64,000 nt of DNA from the NCBI RefSeq assembly GCF_002272245.1, contig NZ_NPDD01000054.1, positions 1-64,000 on the forward strand, written 5' to 3'. How positions within the stretch are numbered: the stretch's first letter is position 1; the number at the start of each line of letters is the position of its first letter. A program made the position numbers and the translations under genes. This stretch comes from Bacillus sp. 7884-1. GTDB lineage: Bacteria; Bacillota; Bacilli; Bacillales; Cytobacillaceae. Below, one piece after another: positions 20,670 through 31,715 of this stretch. Below the pieces are notes generated by a model. That model was given only the letters and a program-made list of their open reading frames with translations, was not told the DNA's origin and made no database searches.

Positions 20670-20710
20670 AAAAAACTTTAAAAATAGGGAACACATCGTG
20701 TTCCCTATTT
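20670..20710 (-). terminator. Strong hairpin terminator between tsf and pyrH
   Basis: A perfect 13-bp stem (20682-20694 with 20698-20710) and 3-base loop, followed on the minus strand by a T-rich tract (TT, AAAG, then TTTTTT). It stands only about 30 bases before the pyrH ribosome site, so pyrH-frr expression depends on readthrough or on a promoter not seen. Confidence 0.8.
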
Positions 20711-20749
20711 AAGACATATTTTGCCTATCATACCTTATAAACAAACCAA

Positions 20750-21631
20750 TTACTTTTTATTAACTTGGTTCATGACTTCTTCAGCGAAGTTGTCTTCACG
20801 CTTTTCAATACCTTCGCCCACTTCGTAGCGTATGAATTCACGAACAGAAGCGCCTTTTGACTCAACGAACTGACGAACTTTTTGGTCTGGGTTTTTAACG
20901 AAAGTCTGGTCAAGTAAGCAAACATCTTCAAAATATTTTCCAAGACGGCCTTCTACCATTTTTTCTACGATTTTTTCTGGCTTTCCTTCGTTAAGTGCTT
21001 GTGTAGTTAACACTTGACGCTCACGCTCAACTTCCTCTTGAGAAACTTGATCACGTGAAACATATAAAGGTCTAAGAGCAGCAATGTGCATAGAAACATC
21101 TTTTGCAGCATCCGCATCAGTAGTTCCTTCTAGAACTGTTAATACACTAATACGTCCTCCCATGTGAAGGTATGCACCAAATGCATCATTATCTGTTTTA
21201 GAAACTACAGTAAAACGACGAAGTGAAAGTTTTTCACCAATTTTAGCAATAGCAGCATTGATATAGTCTGCTACAGTCACTCCATTAATCGTTTGTGCAG
21301 AAGCTTCTTCAACTGTTGCTGGTTTGTTAGCAAGCAAGTGTGCAGCTAATTCTTTTACTAGGCTTTGGAAAGCTTCGTTCTTTGCAACGAAATCAGTTTC
21401 AGAGTTTACTTCTAAAATAACTGCTTCGTTTCCTTCTGCAACAACATACGTTAAACCTTCTGCAGCAATACGGTCGCCTTTTTTCGCAGCTGAAGCAATC
21501 CCTTTTTCCCGTAAGAAGTCGATTGCTTTTTCCATATCACCATTTGTTTCTGTTAAAGCTTTTTTACAATCCATCATTCCTGCGCCAGTTTTTTCGCGTA
21601 GTTCTTTTACCATTTGAGCAGTAACTGCCAT
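20750..21631 (-). CDS. tsf: Translation elongation factor Ts
   Basis: Guanine nucleotide exchange factor for EF-Tu. The 293-residue product has the N-terminal UBA-like domain ([19 protein letters not shown]) and the core ([25 protein letters not shown]). The ATG at 21631 has AGGAGG upstream. Unlike the usual tight rpsB-tsf pair, it is separated from rpsB by about 250 bases containing a dispersed repeat, a strong terminator and a small 6-bp hairpin (21672-21691) in its leader. Confidence 0.97.
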   Translation of the reverse strand: MAVTAQMVKELREKTGAGMMDCKKALTETNGDMEKAIDFLREKGIASAAKKGDRIAAEGLTYVVAEGNEAVILEVNSETDFVAKNEAFQSLVKELAAHLLANKPATVEEASAQTINGVTVADYINAAIAKIGEKLSLRRFTVVSKTDNDAFGAYLHMGGRISVLTVLEGTTDADAAKDVSMHIAALRPLYVSRDQVSQEEVERERQVLTTQALNEGKPEKIVEKMVEGRLGKYFEDVCLLDQTFVKNPDQKVRQFVESKGASVREFIRYEVGEGIEKREDNFAEEVMNQVNKK

Positions 21632-21701
21632 GATTTTTTCCTCCTTTAATTCCTTATGTACATACTAATAGCTTAGCCATTGAACGCTAAGATAAACCCT
21701 T

Positions 21702-21742
21702 AAAAAAAGGTGATAAAGGGTCTCCCTCTTATCACCTTTTTT
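21702..21742 (-). terminator. Terminator/attenuator between rpsB and tsf
   Basis: A 14-bp stem (21703-21716 with 21729-21742) is followed on the minus strand by a T run that is itself part of the stem foot, so it could act on both strands. No promoter is apparent between it and tsf, which suggests tsf is expressed by partial readthrough. Confidence 0.85.
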
Positions 21743-21759
21743 AGTTCAAACTATTTGAC

Positions 21760-21876
21760 TTGTCCAGCTCCATCGCCTAGCCCCTCGAGGTCAAAAGCCA
21801 ATCACTGCAGAAGGCAAAGAGCGCCTTCCACAGTGCTTGTCTTTTGCTTGTCGGGGCTAACCAAGGCGATTCCGCT
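21760..21876 (-). repeat. Dispersed intergenic repeat, copy 3
   Basis: About 117 bp in minus orientation, from AGCGGAATCGCCTTGG to GGGGCTAGGCGATGGAGCT. It contains CCCCGACAAGC, AAGACAAGC, GTGATTGGC and GACCTCGAG blocks matching copies 1 and 2, and a GAAGGCGC/GCCTTC internal stem. It starts seven bases after the rpsB stop. Confidence 0.8.
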
Positions 21877-21882
21877 TTTCTA

Positions 21883-22697
<815 letters not shown>

Positions 22698-22702
22698 GAA
22701 AT

Positions 22703-22731
22703 AATATAGCATAACTAAAGATAACAATCAA
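22703..22731 (-). promoter_or_regulatory. Sigma-A promoter for rpsB
   Basis: Minus strand TTGATT (22726-22731) and TATATT (22703-22708), spacer 17 bases, with TGC before the -10 (extended -10). It lies right after the codY terminator. Confidence 0.75.
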
Positions 22732-22742
22732 GTTTTACTTTC

Positions 22743-22775
22743 AAAAAAAATCCCCGGTAAAACCAGGGATTTTTC
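22743..22775 (-). terminator. Intrinsic terminator after codY
   Basis: AATCCCTGG / CCGGGGATT (22749-22757 and 22763-22771, one G-T pair) with a 5-base loop, followed on the minus strand by eight T residues. It closes the hslV-hslU-codY unit. Confidence 0.9.
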
Positions 22776-22781
22776 CATGAA

Positions 22782-23561
22782 TTAGTTAGAACGTAATTTA
22801 TCTAACTCAACTAAGAATTTATCATTTAAGACTTTGATATACGTTCCTTTCATACCAAGAGAACGAGATTCAATGACTCCGGCACTTTCAAGCTTTCTTA
22901 AAGCATTAACAATTACAGAACGAGTAATACCAACACGGTCTGCAATTTTCGAAGCAACTAATAAGCCTTCGTGTCCATTTAACTCTTCAAAGATATGTTC
23001 AATCGCTTCAAGTTCACTGTAAGATAATGAACTGATCGCCATTTGAACAACAGCCTTGCTTCTCGCTTCTTCTTCGATTTCCTCAGACTTTTCACGCAGG
23101 ATTTCCATACCAACAACAGTTGCACCATACTCGGCAAGAATAAGGTCATCATCGTGGAATTTCTCTTGCAATCGTGCAAGAATTAATGTTCCAAGGCGTT
23201 CACCTCCGCCAATAATCGGAACGATTGTTGTTAACCCTTCACGGAATAGGTCTCTATTTTCAACAGGAAATGCTGTATATTGACTTTCCACATCAAGATT
23301 TGAAGATGTCTCTTGAATATTAAATAGTCCATTTATATATTCTTCTGGAAATTGACGATCCTCTAGCATCTTTTTCATACGGTCATTTTCGATTTGCTGA
23401 TTAATAGCAAAGCCTAAAAGCTTACCACGGCGACTGACAACGAAAATGTTTGCTTCAATTACTTCACTTAGGGTCTCTGACATTTCCTTAAAGTTAACTG
23501 GTTTTCCTGCTGCCTTTTGTAATAACACATTAATTTTTCTAGTTTTTGTAAGTAAATCCAT
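22782..23561 (-). CDS. codY: GTP- and branched-chain-amino-acid-sensing regulator CodY
   Basis: Global repressor of stationary-phase and nutrient-scavenging genes, active with isoleucine, leucine or valine and GTP. The 259-residue protein has the N-terminal GAF-type effector domain (1-155) and a C-terminal winged helix-turn-helix ([21 protein letters not shown] reduced to motif [15 protein letters not shown], ~200-220). AGGAGG precedes the ATG. It ends the hslV-hslU-codY group as in other Bacilli. Confidence 0.98.
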   Translation of the reverse strand: MDLLTKTRKINVLLQKAAGKPVNFKEMSETLSEVIEANIFVVSRRGKLLGFAINQQIENDRMKKMLEDRQFPEEYINGLFNIQETSSNLDVESQYTAFPVENRDLFREGLTTIVPIIGGGERLGTLILARLQEKFHDDDLILAEYGATVVGMEILREKSEEIEEEARSKAVVQMAISSLSYSELEAIEHIFEELNGHEGLLVASKIADRVGITRSVIVNALRKLESAGVIESRSLGMKGTYIKVLNDKFLVELDKLRSN

Positions 23562-23616
23562 CTGTTTCTTCCTCCTAATTAACTCAGAACCATTATTAAG
23601 TTTTATTGTTAAATCA

Positions 23617-25020
23617 TTATAAGATAAATTGGCTTAAATCTTTATTTTTCGCTATTGCTCCAAGCTTATCATCAACATATTGTGGAGTAATGGTAACCTT
23701 CTCCATTAAAATATCAGGTGCTTCAAACGATAAGTCTTCTAATAATTTTTCTAATATTGTGTGAAGTCTTCTTGCTCCGATATTATCTGTATTTTGATTC
23801 ACTTCAAAAGCAACCTCAGCTATTCTACGAATAGCATCGTCAGAAAATTCAATTTGTATACCTTCTGTTTCTAATAATGCTTGATATTGTTTAATCAAAG
23901 CATTATCAGGTTCAATCAAAATCCTAAAGAAATCATCTACCGTTAATTTCGTTAGTTCAACACGAATCGGTAAACGACCCTGTAATTCTGGTATTAAATC
24001 CGAGGGTTTTGACATATGAAACGCACCAGCTGCGATAAATAAAATATAATCTGTTTTTATTGAGCCATATTTGGTAACAACGGTTGAACCTTCAACAATC
24101 GGTAAAATATCTCGTTGAACACCCTCACGAGACACGTCCGCTGAGGAACCTCCAGAGTTTTTGCTGGCAATTTTATCAATTTCATCAATAAAGATGATAC
24201 CTGTCTGTTCAGCACGGTAAACTGCTTCAGTGGTAACCTCATCCATGTCAATCAATCTTGCGGCTTCTTCGCTGGTTAATACTTTCCTTGCCTCGCGCAC
24301 AGTTAATTTTCTTTTCTTCCGTTTCTTCGGCATAAAGCTGCTGAGCGCATCTTGCATGTTCATACCCATTTGTTCCATCCCTGAACCTTGAAGCATATCA
24401 AACATGGATGGTGTTTGCTCTTCAACATCAACCGTAACCATCTCTTCTTCCAATTGACCAAGAGCAAGCTTTTCCCTTACAATCTTACGTTTTTCAGTAA
24501 TAGAGTAATCCTCTTGATGTGTATCCTGATCCGGAGTTGCATTTCCGCCGCCAAATAACATTTCAAGTGGATTTTTATAATTTTGTGCTTTCTTAGCTGA
24601 TGGAACAAGTAAATCAACTAGCCTAGCATTTGCGTTTTCCTCTGCACGTTCCTTAACAGACAACATTCTATCCTCTTTAACCAATCTGACAGATGTTTCA
24701 ACGAGGTCACGAACCATAGATTCCACATCACGGCCAACATACCCGACTTCCGTAAATTTAGTAGCCTCTACTTTAACGAATGGTGCTCCAACCAGCTTCG
24801 CAATTCTTCTGGCAATTTCCGTTTTACCAACACCAGTTGGACCAATCATTAAAATATTTTTAGGAATAATTTCTTCGCGGAGTTTTTCGTTTAGCAAGCC
24901 TCGTCTATATCGATTTCTTAGTGCAACCGCCACTGCCTTTTTTGCGTCCTTCTGACCTATAATATATTGATCAAGTCTCTCAACAATTTGACGCGGTGTT
25001 AGGTTATCTGTTTTAGCCAT
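23617..25020 (-). CDS. hslU: ATP-dependent protease ATPase subunit HslU (ClpY)
   Basis: AAA+ unfoldase partner of the HslV peptidase. The 467-residue product has [18 protein letters not shown] at the N-terminus, Walker [13 protein letters not shown] (~57-68), an intermediate domain, Walker [11 protein letters not shown], sensor region [12 protein letters not shown] and the C-terminal tail ending LSQFIL that docks into HslV. The ATG at 25020 has GGGAGG upstream and gives the B. subtilis length. Confidence 0.97.
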   Translation of the reverse strand: MAKTDNLTPRQIVERLDQYIIGQKDAKKAVAVALRNRYRRGLLNEKLREEIIPKNILMIGPTGVGKTEIARRIAKLVGAPFVKVEATKFTEVGYVGRDVESMVRDLVETSVRLVKEDRMLSVKERAEENANARLVDLLVPSAKKAQNYKNPLEMLFGGGNATPDQDTHQEDYSITEKRKIVREKLALGQLEEEMVTVDVEEQTPSMFDMLQGSGMEQMGMNMQDALSSFMPKKRKKRKLTVREARKVLTSEEAARLIDMDEVTTEAVYRAEQTGIIFIDEIDKIASKNSGGSSADVSREGVQRDILPIVEGSTVVTKYGSIKTDYILFIAAGAFHMSKPSDLIPELQGRLPIRVELTKLTVDDFFRILIEPDNALIKQYQALLETEGIQIEFSDDAIRRIAEVAFEVNQNTDNIGARRLHTILEKLLEDLSFEAPDILMEKVTITPQYVDDKLGAIAKNKDLSQFIL

Positions 25021-25036
25021 TGTAGGTTCCCTCCCG

Positions 25037-25579
25037 TTAGAGCTCTTCCACGATAATGTTGTGGTTTGTGTATACACATATTTCTGCAGCTATTTCTAAA
25101 GAAGCCTTTGCGATTTCTTTTGCTGTAAGATGGTCACCAGCATATTTCTTTAGAGAACGTCCAGCTGCCAGTGCATAATTCCCACCTGAACCAATTGCTA
25201 GAATTCCATCATCAGGCTCAATTACTTCTCCTGTTCCAGATACTAGGAGTATATCTTCCTGATTCATAACAATTAACATGGCTTCTAGCTTTCTTAGGAT
25301 CTTATCACTTCTCCACTGTTTAGCAAGCTCAACAGCTGCTCGTTGGAGGTTTCCGTTATATTCTTCTAATTTCCCTTCGAACATTTCAAAAAGGGTAAAG
25401 GCATCGGCTACAGATCCGGCAAAACCAGCTAATACTCTTCCATTAAATATCTTTCTAACCTTTTTTGCTGTGTGCTTCATCACTACAGCATTCCCAAACG
25501 TGACTTGACCATCACCTGACATTGAACATTGACCGTTATGATGGATTGCAAATATCGTCGTGGCATGAAATTGGTTCAT
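25037..25579 (-). CDS. hslV: ATP-dependent protease peptidase subunit HslV (ClpQ)
   Basis: Proteasome-like peptidase forming a double hexamer with HslU. The 180-residue product has [30 protein letters not shown] and [13 protein letters not shown]. Two adjacent ATG codons (25582, 25579) follow GAGGAGGAAGA; the second is preferred for spacing. Residue 2 is Asn, not the Ser used as N-terminal nucleophile in B. subtilis ClpQ, so processing before Thr7 (A-T-T-I) is the likely alternative. It is normally preceded by xerC, here only a remnant. Confidence 0.95.
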   Translation of the reverse strand: MNQFHATTIFAIHHNGQCSMSGDGQVTFGNAVVMKHTAKKVRKIFNGRVLAGFAGSVADAFTLFEMFEGKLEEYNGNLQRAAVELAKQWRSDKILRKLEAMLIVMNQEDILLVSGTGEVIEPDDGILAIGSGGNYALAAGRSLKKYAGDHLTAKEIAKASLEIAAEICVYTNHNIIVEEL

Positions 25580-25927
25580 CATTCTTCCTCCTCTTGCATT
25601 TTTACTAGTAAACCTATCTAACAAGAGATTGTCATAAGCAGACAAGTGCATTACACTAGAATAGTATGAAAACTTTATTCATTTATTCCCTTATATGTAT
25701 GGGCATATACGTTTCAATTGACTCCATTAAATCCGCACTTGTTCATCCATGAACAAGTTGAATTTACGCTAAGCATATGGGATTGTCCAATTGTATATTG
25801 TGATAAAGTTCTCTCCATTTGTAAATGGTTGTGAACGAACGTTGCTAAATCAGTCACATTTATTAATATGTCCACCTCACAAAGGCTACTAAAGCGTAAC
25901 ACACTTTTTTACCCCTTGCAATAAATT
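25580..25927 (-). other. trmFO-hslV gap holding a decayed xerC
   Basis: 348 bases without an intact gene. In transcription order it holds a short spacer, the xerC N-terminal remnant (25875-25714), possible last codons of xerC in another frame (to 25683), then A/T-rich sequence leading to the hslV ribosome site. No terminator or promoter was recognised, so hslV-hslU-codY may still be read from trmFO. Confidence 0.7.
25683..25875 (-). pseudogene. xerC: xerC (codV) remnant, tyrosine recombinase N-terminus
   Basis: The frame from a GTG at 25875 gives LATFVHNHLQMERTLSQYTI and later WMNKCGFNGVN. These align with the start of Bacillus XerC/CodV (FVEYLQIEKNYSQYTI ... GINGF) and break off at a TGA at 25714. 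In another frame just after, ESIETYMPIHIRE and a stop resemble the XerC C-terminal TYM..H..R end. The whole catalytic domain (Arg, His, Tyr residues) is missing. Position between trmFO and hslV is exactly that of xerC in B. subtilis. The N-terminal match is fair; the C-terminal one is weak. Confidence 0.7.
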
Positions 25928-27235
25928 TTACAAAACTTTCACAAAGTTCTGAATTGTTTCCAATGCTCGGTTTGCATGCTGCATATTTCGTTCCTGTTTC
26001 CCCTTAATTTTTTCAGGTAATTCCGGAAACAGCCCAAAATTAGCATTCATAGGCTGGAAATTCTTTGCGTTAGCTGTGGTGATATATCGTGCCATACTTC
26101 CAATCGCTGTTTCAACAGGAAACTCGACTGGATTATTCCCCTGTGCTAATCTAGCAGCATTTATTCCAGCGGCTAGTCCACTTGCAGCCGATTCTACATA
26201 TCCTTCCACACCTGTCATCTGTCCAGCAAAAAACAGATTTTCCCGTTCCCTAAATTGGTAAGAAGCTTTAAGAACCTTTGGTGAATTGATAAAGGTATTT
26301 CGATGCATGACCCCATAGCGGACAATCTCTACATCTTCAAGTCCTGGTATTAACCGCAGGACTTCTTTTTGTGGACCCCATTTCAAATGTGTCTGGAAAC
26401 CAACAATATTATAAAGGGTTCCTGCTGCATCATCTTGCCGCAGCTGAACAACCGCATAAGGTCTTTTTCCTGTCTTAGGATCCTCTAAACCAACTGGCTT
26501 TAATGGACCGAATAACATTGTTTTCTTGCCTCTTTGTGCCATGACTTCGATTGGCATACAACCTTCAAAAAAGATTTCCTTTTCAAATTCCTTTAAAGGT
26601 ACTGTTTCTGCTGCAATTAATGCTTCATAAAAGGTGTTGAATTCTTCCTCTGTCATTGGACAATTTAAATAAGCAGCTTCACCCTTATCATAACGTGATT
26701 TCAAATACACCTTTTCCATATTAATACTGTCTTTTTCAAGAATTGGTGCTGCAGCATCATAAAAATAAAGGTAATCCTCGCCCGTTAAAAACTTTAGTTG
26801 TGCGGATAAATCAGGACTTGTTAAAGGTCCTGTTGCTATTACGGTTATTCCCTCAGGAATTTCCGTCACTTCTTCATTAATGACTGTTACATTTTCATGA
26901 TTTCTTACCATTTCTGTCACTTTAGCCGCAAACTCATGACGGTCAACCGCCAAGGCTCCTCCTGCCGGGACCGAGCATGCATCAGCAGCAGCGATAATAA
27001 CAGAATCGAGCAATCGCATTTCTTCCTTTAATACACCAACCGCATTTGTTAAGTTATTTGCTCTTAAGGAATTACTGCATACTAATTCAGCGAACTTATC
27101 AGTATGATGAGCGGGTGTTTGTTTAACGGGTCTCATCTCATAAAGTCTGACTTTTACACCCCGTTTAGCGATTTGCCACGCAGCCTCACTCCCTGCCAAA
27201 CCAGCTCCGATTACATTTATTGTTACATCAATCAT
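25928..27235 (-). CDS. trmFO: Methylenetetrahydrofolate-tRNA-(uracil-5-)-methyltransferase TrmFO
   Basis: FAD- and folate-dependent enzyme forming ribothymidine 54 in tRNA. The 435-residue product has the FAD-binding [16 protein letters not shown] near the N-terminus, [27 protein letters not shown] (reduced: [15 protein letters not shown]) and PCMPIE-type [12 protein letters not shown] region, and ends with the conserved [10 protein letters not shown]. The ATG at 27235 has AGGAGG upstream and matches the usual length. It follows topA, as in other Bacilli. Confidence 0.96.
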   Translation of the reverse strand: MIDVTINVIGAGLAGSEAAWQIAKRGVKVRLYEMRPVKQTPAHHTDKFAELVCSNSLRANNLTNAVGVLKEEMRLLDSVIIAAADACSVPAGGALAVDRHEFAAKVTEMVRNHENVTVINEEVTEIPEGITVIATGPLTSPDLSAQLKFLTGEDYLYFYDAAAPILEKDSINMEKVYLKSRYDKGEAAYLNCPMTEEEFNTFYEALIAAETVPLKEFEKEIFFEGCMPIEVMAQRGKKTMLFGPLKPVGLEDPKTGKRPYAVVQLRQDDAAGTLYNIVGFQTHLKWGPQKEVLRLIPGLEDVEIVRYGVMHRNTFINSPKVLKASYQFRERENLFFAGQMTGVEGYVESAASGLAAGINAARLAQGNNPVEFPVETAIGSMARYITTANAKNFQPMNANFGLFPELPEKIKGKQERNMQHANRALETIQNFVKVL

Positions 27236-27378
27236 GTTTGACCTCCTGATTTTCACAAAGCTGATGATTCATGAATCTAGCTTTACTTATTACTATGATT
27301 ACTTTTCCCTCTTTTTAGCCCATCTTGCATTGTACTATACGAATCAAAAACAAAAAAGTTTTATGATTTATAAAAATA

Positions 27379-27400
27379 AGCGGAAGCTGCTTGCGCTGGA
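27379..27400 (+). repeat. Dispersed repeat remnant (copy 4)
   Basis: A 22-bp sequence, AGCGGAAGCTGCTTGCGCTGGA, looks like the two ends of the intergenic repeat (AGCGGAAGC... and ...GCGCTGGA) joined after internal deletion. It lies between the topA terminator and trmFO. Confidence 0.5.
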
Positions 27401-27402
27401 TT

Positions 27403-27434
27403 AAAAAATATAAAAGAGTGAGCTGTGCTCACCC
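27403..27434 (-). terminator. Intrinsic terminator after topA
   Basis: GTGAGC / GCTCAC stem (within 27416-27434, extended by further pairs with one mismatch) and a 3-base loop, followed on the minus strand by TTTTATATTTTTT. It abuts the topA stop. Confidence 0.8.
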
Positions 27435-29513
27435 TTAGCTTTGTGGTTCTTCTTTGTAATCACATTCGGTGCATTGTACTTGGACACCTTTTTTTAATTT
27501 CTTTTCAACGAGCGTTCCTTCACATTTAGGACAGGCTCTTGGTAAAGGCTTATCCCATGAAATAAATTCACATCCTGGAAACTTGTCACATCCGTAAAAG
27601 ATTCTTTTCTTCTTACTTTTACGTTCAATGATATTTCCTTCTTTACATTTTGGACAGGTAACGCCGATTTCTTTTACAATGGCTTTTGTATTACGGCAAT
27701 CCGGGAAATTGCTGCATGCCATAAATTTACCGTATCGGCCCATTTTAAATACCATTTGGCTCGAGCATAATTCACAATCTTCGCCTGCCGGCTCATCTTT
27801 AATTTCAACAGACTGCATCTCTTTTTCGGCAATAACAAGATGTTTCTCAAATTCTTGATAAAAACCATCAATGATTTCAACCCAGCGAACTTTACCATCC
27901 TCAACATTATCCAAATCCCGCTCCATTTTGGCAGTAAAATCTGCATTGATAATATCCGGAAAGAATTCAAGTATTAATTCATCAACAATTTCACCTAACT
28001 CAGTAGGGACAAATCGTTTATTATCCAGCGCGACATATCCACGCTTTTGGATTGTATCCAAAGTTGGTGCATAGGTGGATGGACGTCCTATGCCTAGTTC
28101 TTCAAGTGTTCTAACCAATCTAGCCTCTGTATACCTTGGCGGCGGCTGTGTAAAATGTTGTTTTGGTTCAATATCTTTTTTGAATACAACATCGCCTTCT
28201 TGTAGATTTGGCAGCATTTTGTCGCGTTCTTCAACTTGATCATCTGAACCTTCCACGTATAGCTTCATAAATCCAGGAAACTTTATTTTTGAACCGGTTG
28301 CTCGGAATATGACATTTCCATTCTGTAAGTCAACGCTCATTGTATCCATAACAGCCTGGGCCATTTGACTCGCTAAAAATCGTTCCCAAATTAACTTATA
28401 TAGACGCAGTTGGTCTCTTGATAGATATTGTTTCAAACTATTTGGTTCACGCAATGTACTCGTCGGACGGATAGCTTCGTGAGCATCCTGAGCATTTGAT
28501 TGTTTTTTCTCTTTTCTTTGTTCTTCTTTTAAGTAATCCTGGCCATATTCCTGAAGAATATAATCCGCAGCCTCTTTTTGAGCCACTTCGGATATACGAG
28601 TTGAATCTGTTCTCATATAGGTGATAAGACCAACTGTTCCAGATGAACCAAGCTCAATTCCCTCGTATAATTGCTGTGCCAGCATCATGGTTTTCTTAGC
28701 ACGGAAATTGAGTTTTCTAGCAGCTTCCTGCTGGAGGGAAGACGTAATAAATGGTGGAGAAGGATTTCGTTTACGCTCTTTTTTAGTTACCGAAACCACC
28801 TTAAAATTATCGCCTTCCATTTTTTTAAAAATCTCTTCAACATCCTGTTTTGATTTCAGTTCTGTTTTTTCTTTGTTAGCTAGCGAGAAATAAGAAGCAC
28901 TAAAATGATCCTTTCCCTTAACCAACTCTCCTTCAATTGTCCAATATTCTTCAGGAACAAATGCTTTTATTTCCTTCTCTCGTTCGATAATTAATCGGAC
29001 AGCGGTAGATTGAACTCGTCCCGCACTTAACCCTTTTTTCACTTTTTTCCAAAGAAGCGGACTAATATTATATCCAACTAGACGATCTAGAACCCTTCTT
29101 GCTTGCTGTGCATCGACTAAATCCATATTGATTGGACGCGGGTGTTTAAAGGATTCTTTAATTGCTTCTTTGGTAATTTCATTAAATACAACACGACAAT
29201 CTGAATGTATATCTACATTTAAGCTATGAGCAAGATGCCATGCAATTGCTTCCCCTTCGCGATCCGGGTCAGCCGCGAGATAAACTTTCTTTGCTTTTTT
29301 TGCAGCTGTTTTTAATTCCTTTAATACTGGACCTTTACCGCGAATCGTAATGTATTTCGGTTCGTACATATTTTCAACGTTTACACCCATTTGACTTCTA
29401 GGTAGATCTCGTATGTGCCCCATCGATGCTTTAACTTTATATTTATTTCCTAAATAACGTTCAATTGTTTTCGCTTTTGCAGGTGATTCTACAATTACAA
29501 GAAACTCTGACAT
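27435..29513 (-). CDS. topA: DNA topoisomerase I
   Basis: Type IA topoisomerase that relaxes negative supercoils. The 692-residue protein has the Toprim domain ([29 protein letters not shown]), the active-site region [13 protein letters not shown] (catalytic Tyr) and SAGRVQS. Three C-terminal four-cysteine zinc ribbons begin at [20 protein letters not shown] and [17 protein letters not shown] precedes the ATG. A 338-base A/T-rich gap with a TTGACA promoter separates it from dprA. Confidence 0.97.
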   Translation of the reverse strand: MSEFLVIVESPAKAKTIERYLGNKYKVKASMGHIRDLPRSQMGVNVENMYEPKYITIRGKGPVLKELKTAAKKAKKVYLAADPDREGEAIAWHLAHSLNVDIHSDCRVVFNEITKEAIKESFKHPRPINMDLVDAQQARRVLDRLVGYNISPLLWKKVKKGLSAGRVQSTAVRLIIEREKEIKAFVPEEYWTIEGELVKGKDHFSASYFSLANKEKTELKSKQDVEEIFKKMEGDNFKVVSVTKKERKRNPSPPFITSSLQQEAARKLNFRAKKTMMLAQQLYEGIELGSSGTVGLITYMRTDSTRISEVAQKEAADYILQEYGQDYLKEEQRKEKKQSNAQDAHEAIRPTSTLREPNSLKQYLSRDQLRLYKLIWERFLASQMAQAVMDTMSVDLQNGNVIFRATGSKIKFPGFMKLYVEGSDDQVEERDKMLPNLQEGDVVFKKDIEPKQHFTQPPPRYTEARLVRTLEELGIGRPSTYAPTLDTIQKRGYVALDNKRFVPTELGEIVDELILEFFPDIINADFTAKMERDLDNVEDGKVRWVEIIDGFYQEFEKHLVIAEKEMQSVEIKDEPAGEDCELCSSQMVFKMGRYGKFMACSNFPDCRNTKAIVKEIGVTCPKCKEGNIIERKSKKKRIFYGCDKFPGCEFISWDKPLPRACPKCEGTLVEKKLKKGVQVQCTECDYKEEPQS

Positions 29514-29851
29514 GCAAATTATCCTCCTCAGTACTTCACAAAAAACCTTATCCCTATTTTTCCATTTATATGATCATTTTTTAAAAACTGGAAAAAGTAT
29601 TCATAATTAATACTTCTTATTCTTAAACAAATAACTATTGATGTCAATAACGACGAAACCGTTTACAACTAGTTAATGATAATAATACGCCAAATTATTC
29701 CTATTTACACATTCTTTTTTTCAAATATCTGTTGGAAAATGTATAACATATTTGAAATAATTTCAAGCTTTTTTAACTTAAATCTACAATAAATCGAAAA
29801 AATCTTTAAAAAACTGCGAATACTATTAATAAATTTGAAAATCAATGTAGG
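29514..29851 (-). other. dprA-topA intergenic region
   Basis: 338 bases, very A/T-rich, no open frame of note. It contains a candidate topA promoter (29619-29647). No clear terminator follows dprA, so some readthrough into topA is possible. An imperfect dyad TATTTCAAATATG/CATATTTGAAATA surrounds ~29727-29762. Confidence 0.6.
29619..29647 (-). promoter_or_regulatory. Candidate sigma-A promoter for topA
   Basis: A perfect TTGACA (29642-29647) is spaced 17 bases from AAGAAT (29619-29624, four of six -10 positions). The predicted leader is about 100 bases. Confidence 0.45.
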
Positions 29852-30718
29852 TTATAACGGAAGTTCATCTAAAATATCCTCGCTGCACATTACAGGCTTT
29901 GCCCCCTGCTGGATTAGGTCATTTGTACCCAATGAATACGGATTAAAGATACTTCCAGGCAGTGAAAAAACTTCACGTCCTTCATTGACTGCATAATTGG
30001 CCGTAATCAGAGATCCACTTTTTCGTTTTGCTTCTATTATAAATGTCCCGTTTGACATCCCGCTTATGATTCTGTTGCGCGCTGGAAAATGCCATCGTTC
30101 CGGCTTCGTAATTGGTGGATATTCTGAAACGACCAGCTGTGTTTTCATCATTTCTCTTGCTAATTCAGCGTTTTCCTTTGGATAAATATGATTCAATCCT
30201 CCAGCTATTACAGCAATGGTATTACCGCCATTTTTCATTGCGTACTCATGTGCGAGAGAATCTATACCATTAGCTAAACCGCTGACAATAACCACTCCTT
30301 TTTCCACTAAAGGCGGAAACAGTAACCGAATCGCACTCTTACCATACTGGGTCGCTTGGCGGGAACCCACTACTGCAAGCTTTGGCTGTTTTACTAGCAA
30401 AGAGAGATTTCCCTTTGCAAATAACACCCAGGGCGGCTGATAGATTTCTTTTAATAGGCTGGGGTAATTTTCATCAAAGATAGTGATAACCTTAATTCCA
30501 TTTTTTTCATATTGCTGGATTTGTTCCATAATGATTTCGGATTGTAAGGAAGTTGTAGAAGGAAGGTTTGTATGTGCTGTGGAAGAGAATAGGTTTTGTT
30601 GGATGTAATGAGGTTTCATTTGAAAAGATGAATCTTTCTTTAAATATTGCAAAACTGCACTCCACGAAATACCAGGGTAATGCATAATACGAATGAGTTT
30701 TTCTCTAAAATCATCCAT
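29852..30718 (-). CDS. dprA: DNA processing protein DprA (Smf)
   Basis: Binds incoming single-stranded DNA during transformation and loads RecA. The 288-residue product has a divergent N-terminal SAM-like part and the Rossmann-like DprA domain (LAVVGSRQATQYG, VSGLANGIDSLAH, TIAVIAGGLNHIYPKEN, GTFIIEAKRKSGSLITA). It lacks the C-terminal winged helix of some homologues, as is normal in Bacillus. Its presence shows that at least one competence-type recombination protein is kept. Confidence 0.95.
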   Translation of the reverse strand: MDDFREKLIRIMHYPGISWSAVLQYLKKDSSFQMKPHYIQQNLFSSTAHTNLPSTTSLQSEIIMEQIQQYEKNGIKVITIFDENYPSLLKEIYQPPWVLFAKGNLSLLVKQPKLAVVGSRQATQYGKSAIRLLFPPLVEKGVVIVSGLANGIDSLAHEYAMKNGGNTIAVIAGGLNHIYPKENAELAREMMKTQLVVSEYPPITKPERWHFPARNRIISGMSNGTFIIEAKRKSGSLITANYAVNEGREVFSLPGSIFNPYSLGTNDLIQQGAKPVMCSEDILDELPL

Positions 30719-30742
30719 TCTTGGCCTCCATTATTTAATAAT

Positions 30743-30781
30743 AAAAAGAAGAAATAGCCCCTCGTTTATAGGGACTATTTC
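30743..30781 (-). terminator. Intrinsic terminator after sucD
   Basis: A 12-bp stem (30751-30762 with 30770-30781, one G-T pair) and 7-base loop, followed on the minus strand by TTCTTTTT. It closes the sucCD operon before dprA. Confidence 0.88.
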
Positions 30782-30789
30782 TACTATTT

Positions 30790-31692
30790 TTAGTGTGTTA
30801 TACACTTATCATATATACCTTGTTCTTTTAGAACTTCAATTAACGTTTCACCCATAACAGATGGTGTGTCAGCAACTTTAATTCCGCATTCATTCATAAC
30901 ACGAATTTTTTCATCTGCTGTACCTTTACCACCTGAAATGATTGCACCAGCATGGCCCATTCGCTTTCCAGGAGGAGCTGTACGGCCGCCGATGAAGCCG
31001 ACTACAGGTTTAGTCATATTTGCCTTTACCCACTCAGCCGCTTCTTCCTCAGCTGTACCGCCAATTTCACCAATCATGATAACAGCATAAGTTTCTGGGT
31101 CTTCATTAAATGCTTTTAATACATCGATGAAGTTAGTACCATTAACTGGGTCTCCGCCGATTCCAACAGCAGTAGTTTGCCCAATTCCTGCTTGAGTTAA
31201 CTGATGAACAGCTTCATATGTTAATGTTCCAGAGCGGGAAACAACCCCAACATGACCTTTTGTATGGATGTAACCAGGCATGATACCAATTTTACATTCA
31301 TCTGCAGTAATAACCCCTGGGCAGTTAGGACCAACCAAGCGAGTCTTCTTACCTTCCATATAACGTTTAACCTTAACCATATCTAATACTGGAATGTGCT
31401 CAGTAATACAGATAGCTAAATCTAATTCCGCATCTACCGCTTCGATAATGGCATCGGCTGCAAATGGTGCTGGAACATAGATAACTGAAGCAGTAGCGCC
31501 TGTAGCAGCAACAGCTTCTTTCACTGTATTATAAACAGGTACTCCTTCAACCTCCATGCCGCCTTTTCCAGGAGTGGTCCCAGCAACAATTTGTGTACCG
31601 TATTCTAGCATTTGTTTTGTATGAAAAAGGGCAGTTGAACCTGTAATCCCTTGAACTATTACTTTTGTATCTTTATTAATAAAAACGCTCAC
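30790..31692 (-). CDS. sucD: Succinyl-CoA synthetase alpha subunit
   Basis: Substrate-level phosphorylation step of the TCA cycle, paired with SucC. The 300-residue product has the CoA-binding N-terminal domain ([26 protein letters not shown]), [21 protein letters not shown] and the phosphohistidine loop [12 protein letters not shown]. It follows sucC by 23 bases. Confidence 0.97.
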   Translation of the reverse strand: MSVFINKDTKVIVQGITGSTALFHTKQMLEYGTQIVAGTTPGKGGMEVEGVPVYNTVKEAVAATGATASVIYVPAPFAADAIIEAVDAELDLAICITEHIPVLDMVKVKRYMEGKKTRLVGPNCPGVITADECKIGIMPGYIHTKGHVGVVSRSGTLTYEAVHQLTQAGIGQTTAVGIGGDPVNGTNFIDVLKAFNEDPETYAVIMIGEIGGTAEEEAAEWVKANMTKPVVGFIGGRTAPPGKRMGHAGAIISGGKGTADEKIRVMNECGIKVADTPSVMGETLIEVLKEQGIYDKCITH

Positions 31693-31715
31693 GTTAATTC
31701 CCCTTTCTTTCGATC

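Noticed and set aside
29720-29770. A/T-rich dyad near TTTCAAATATG between dprA and topA as an operator
   Set aside because: The region is so A/T-rich that such a dyad is expected by chance; kept only as a description of the gap.
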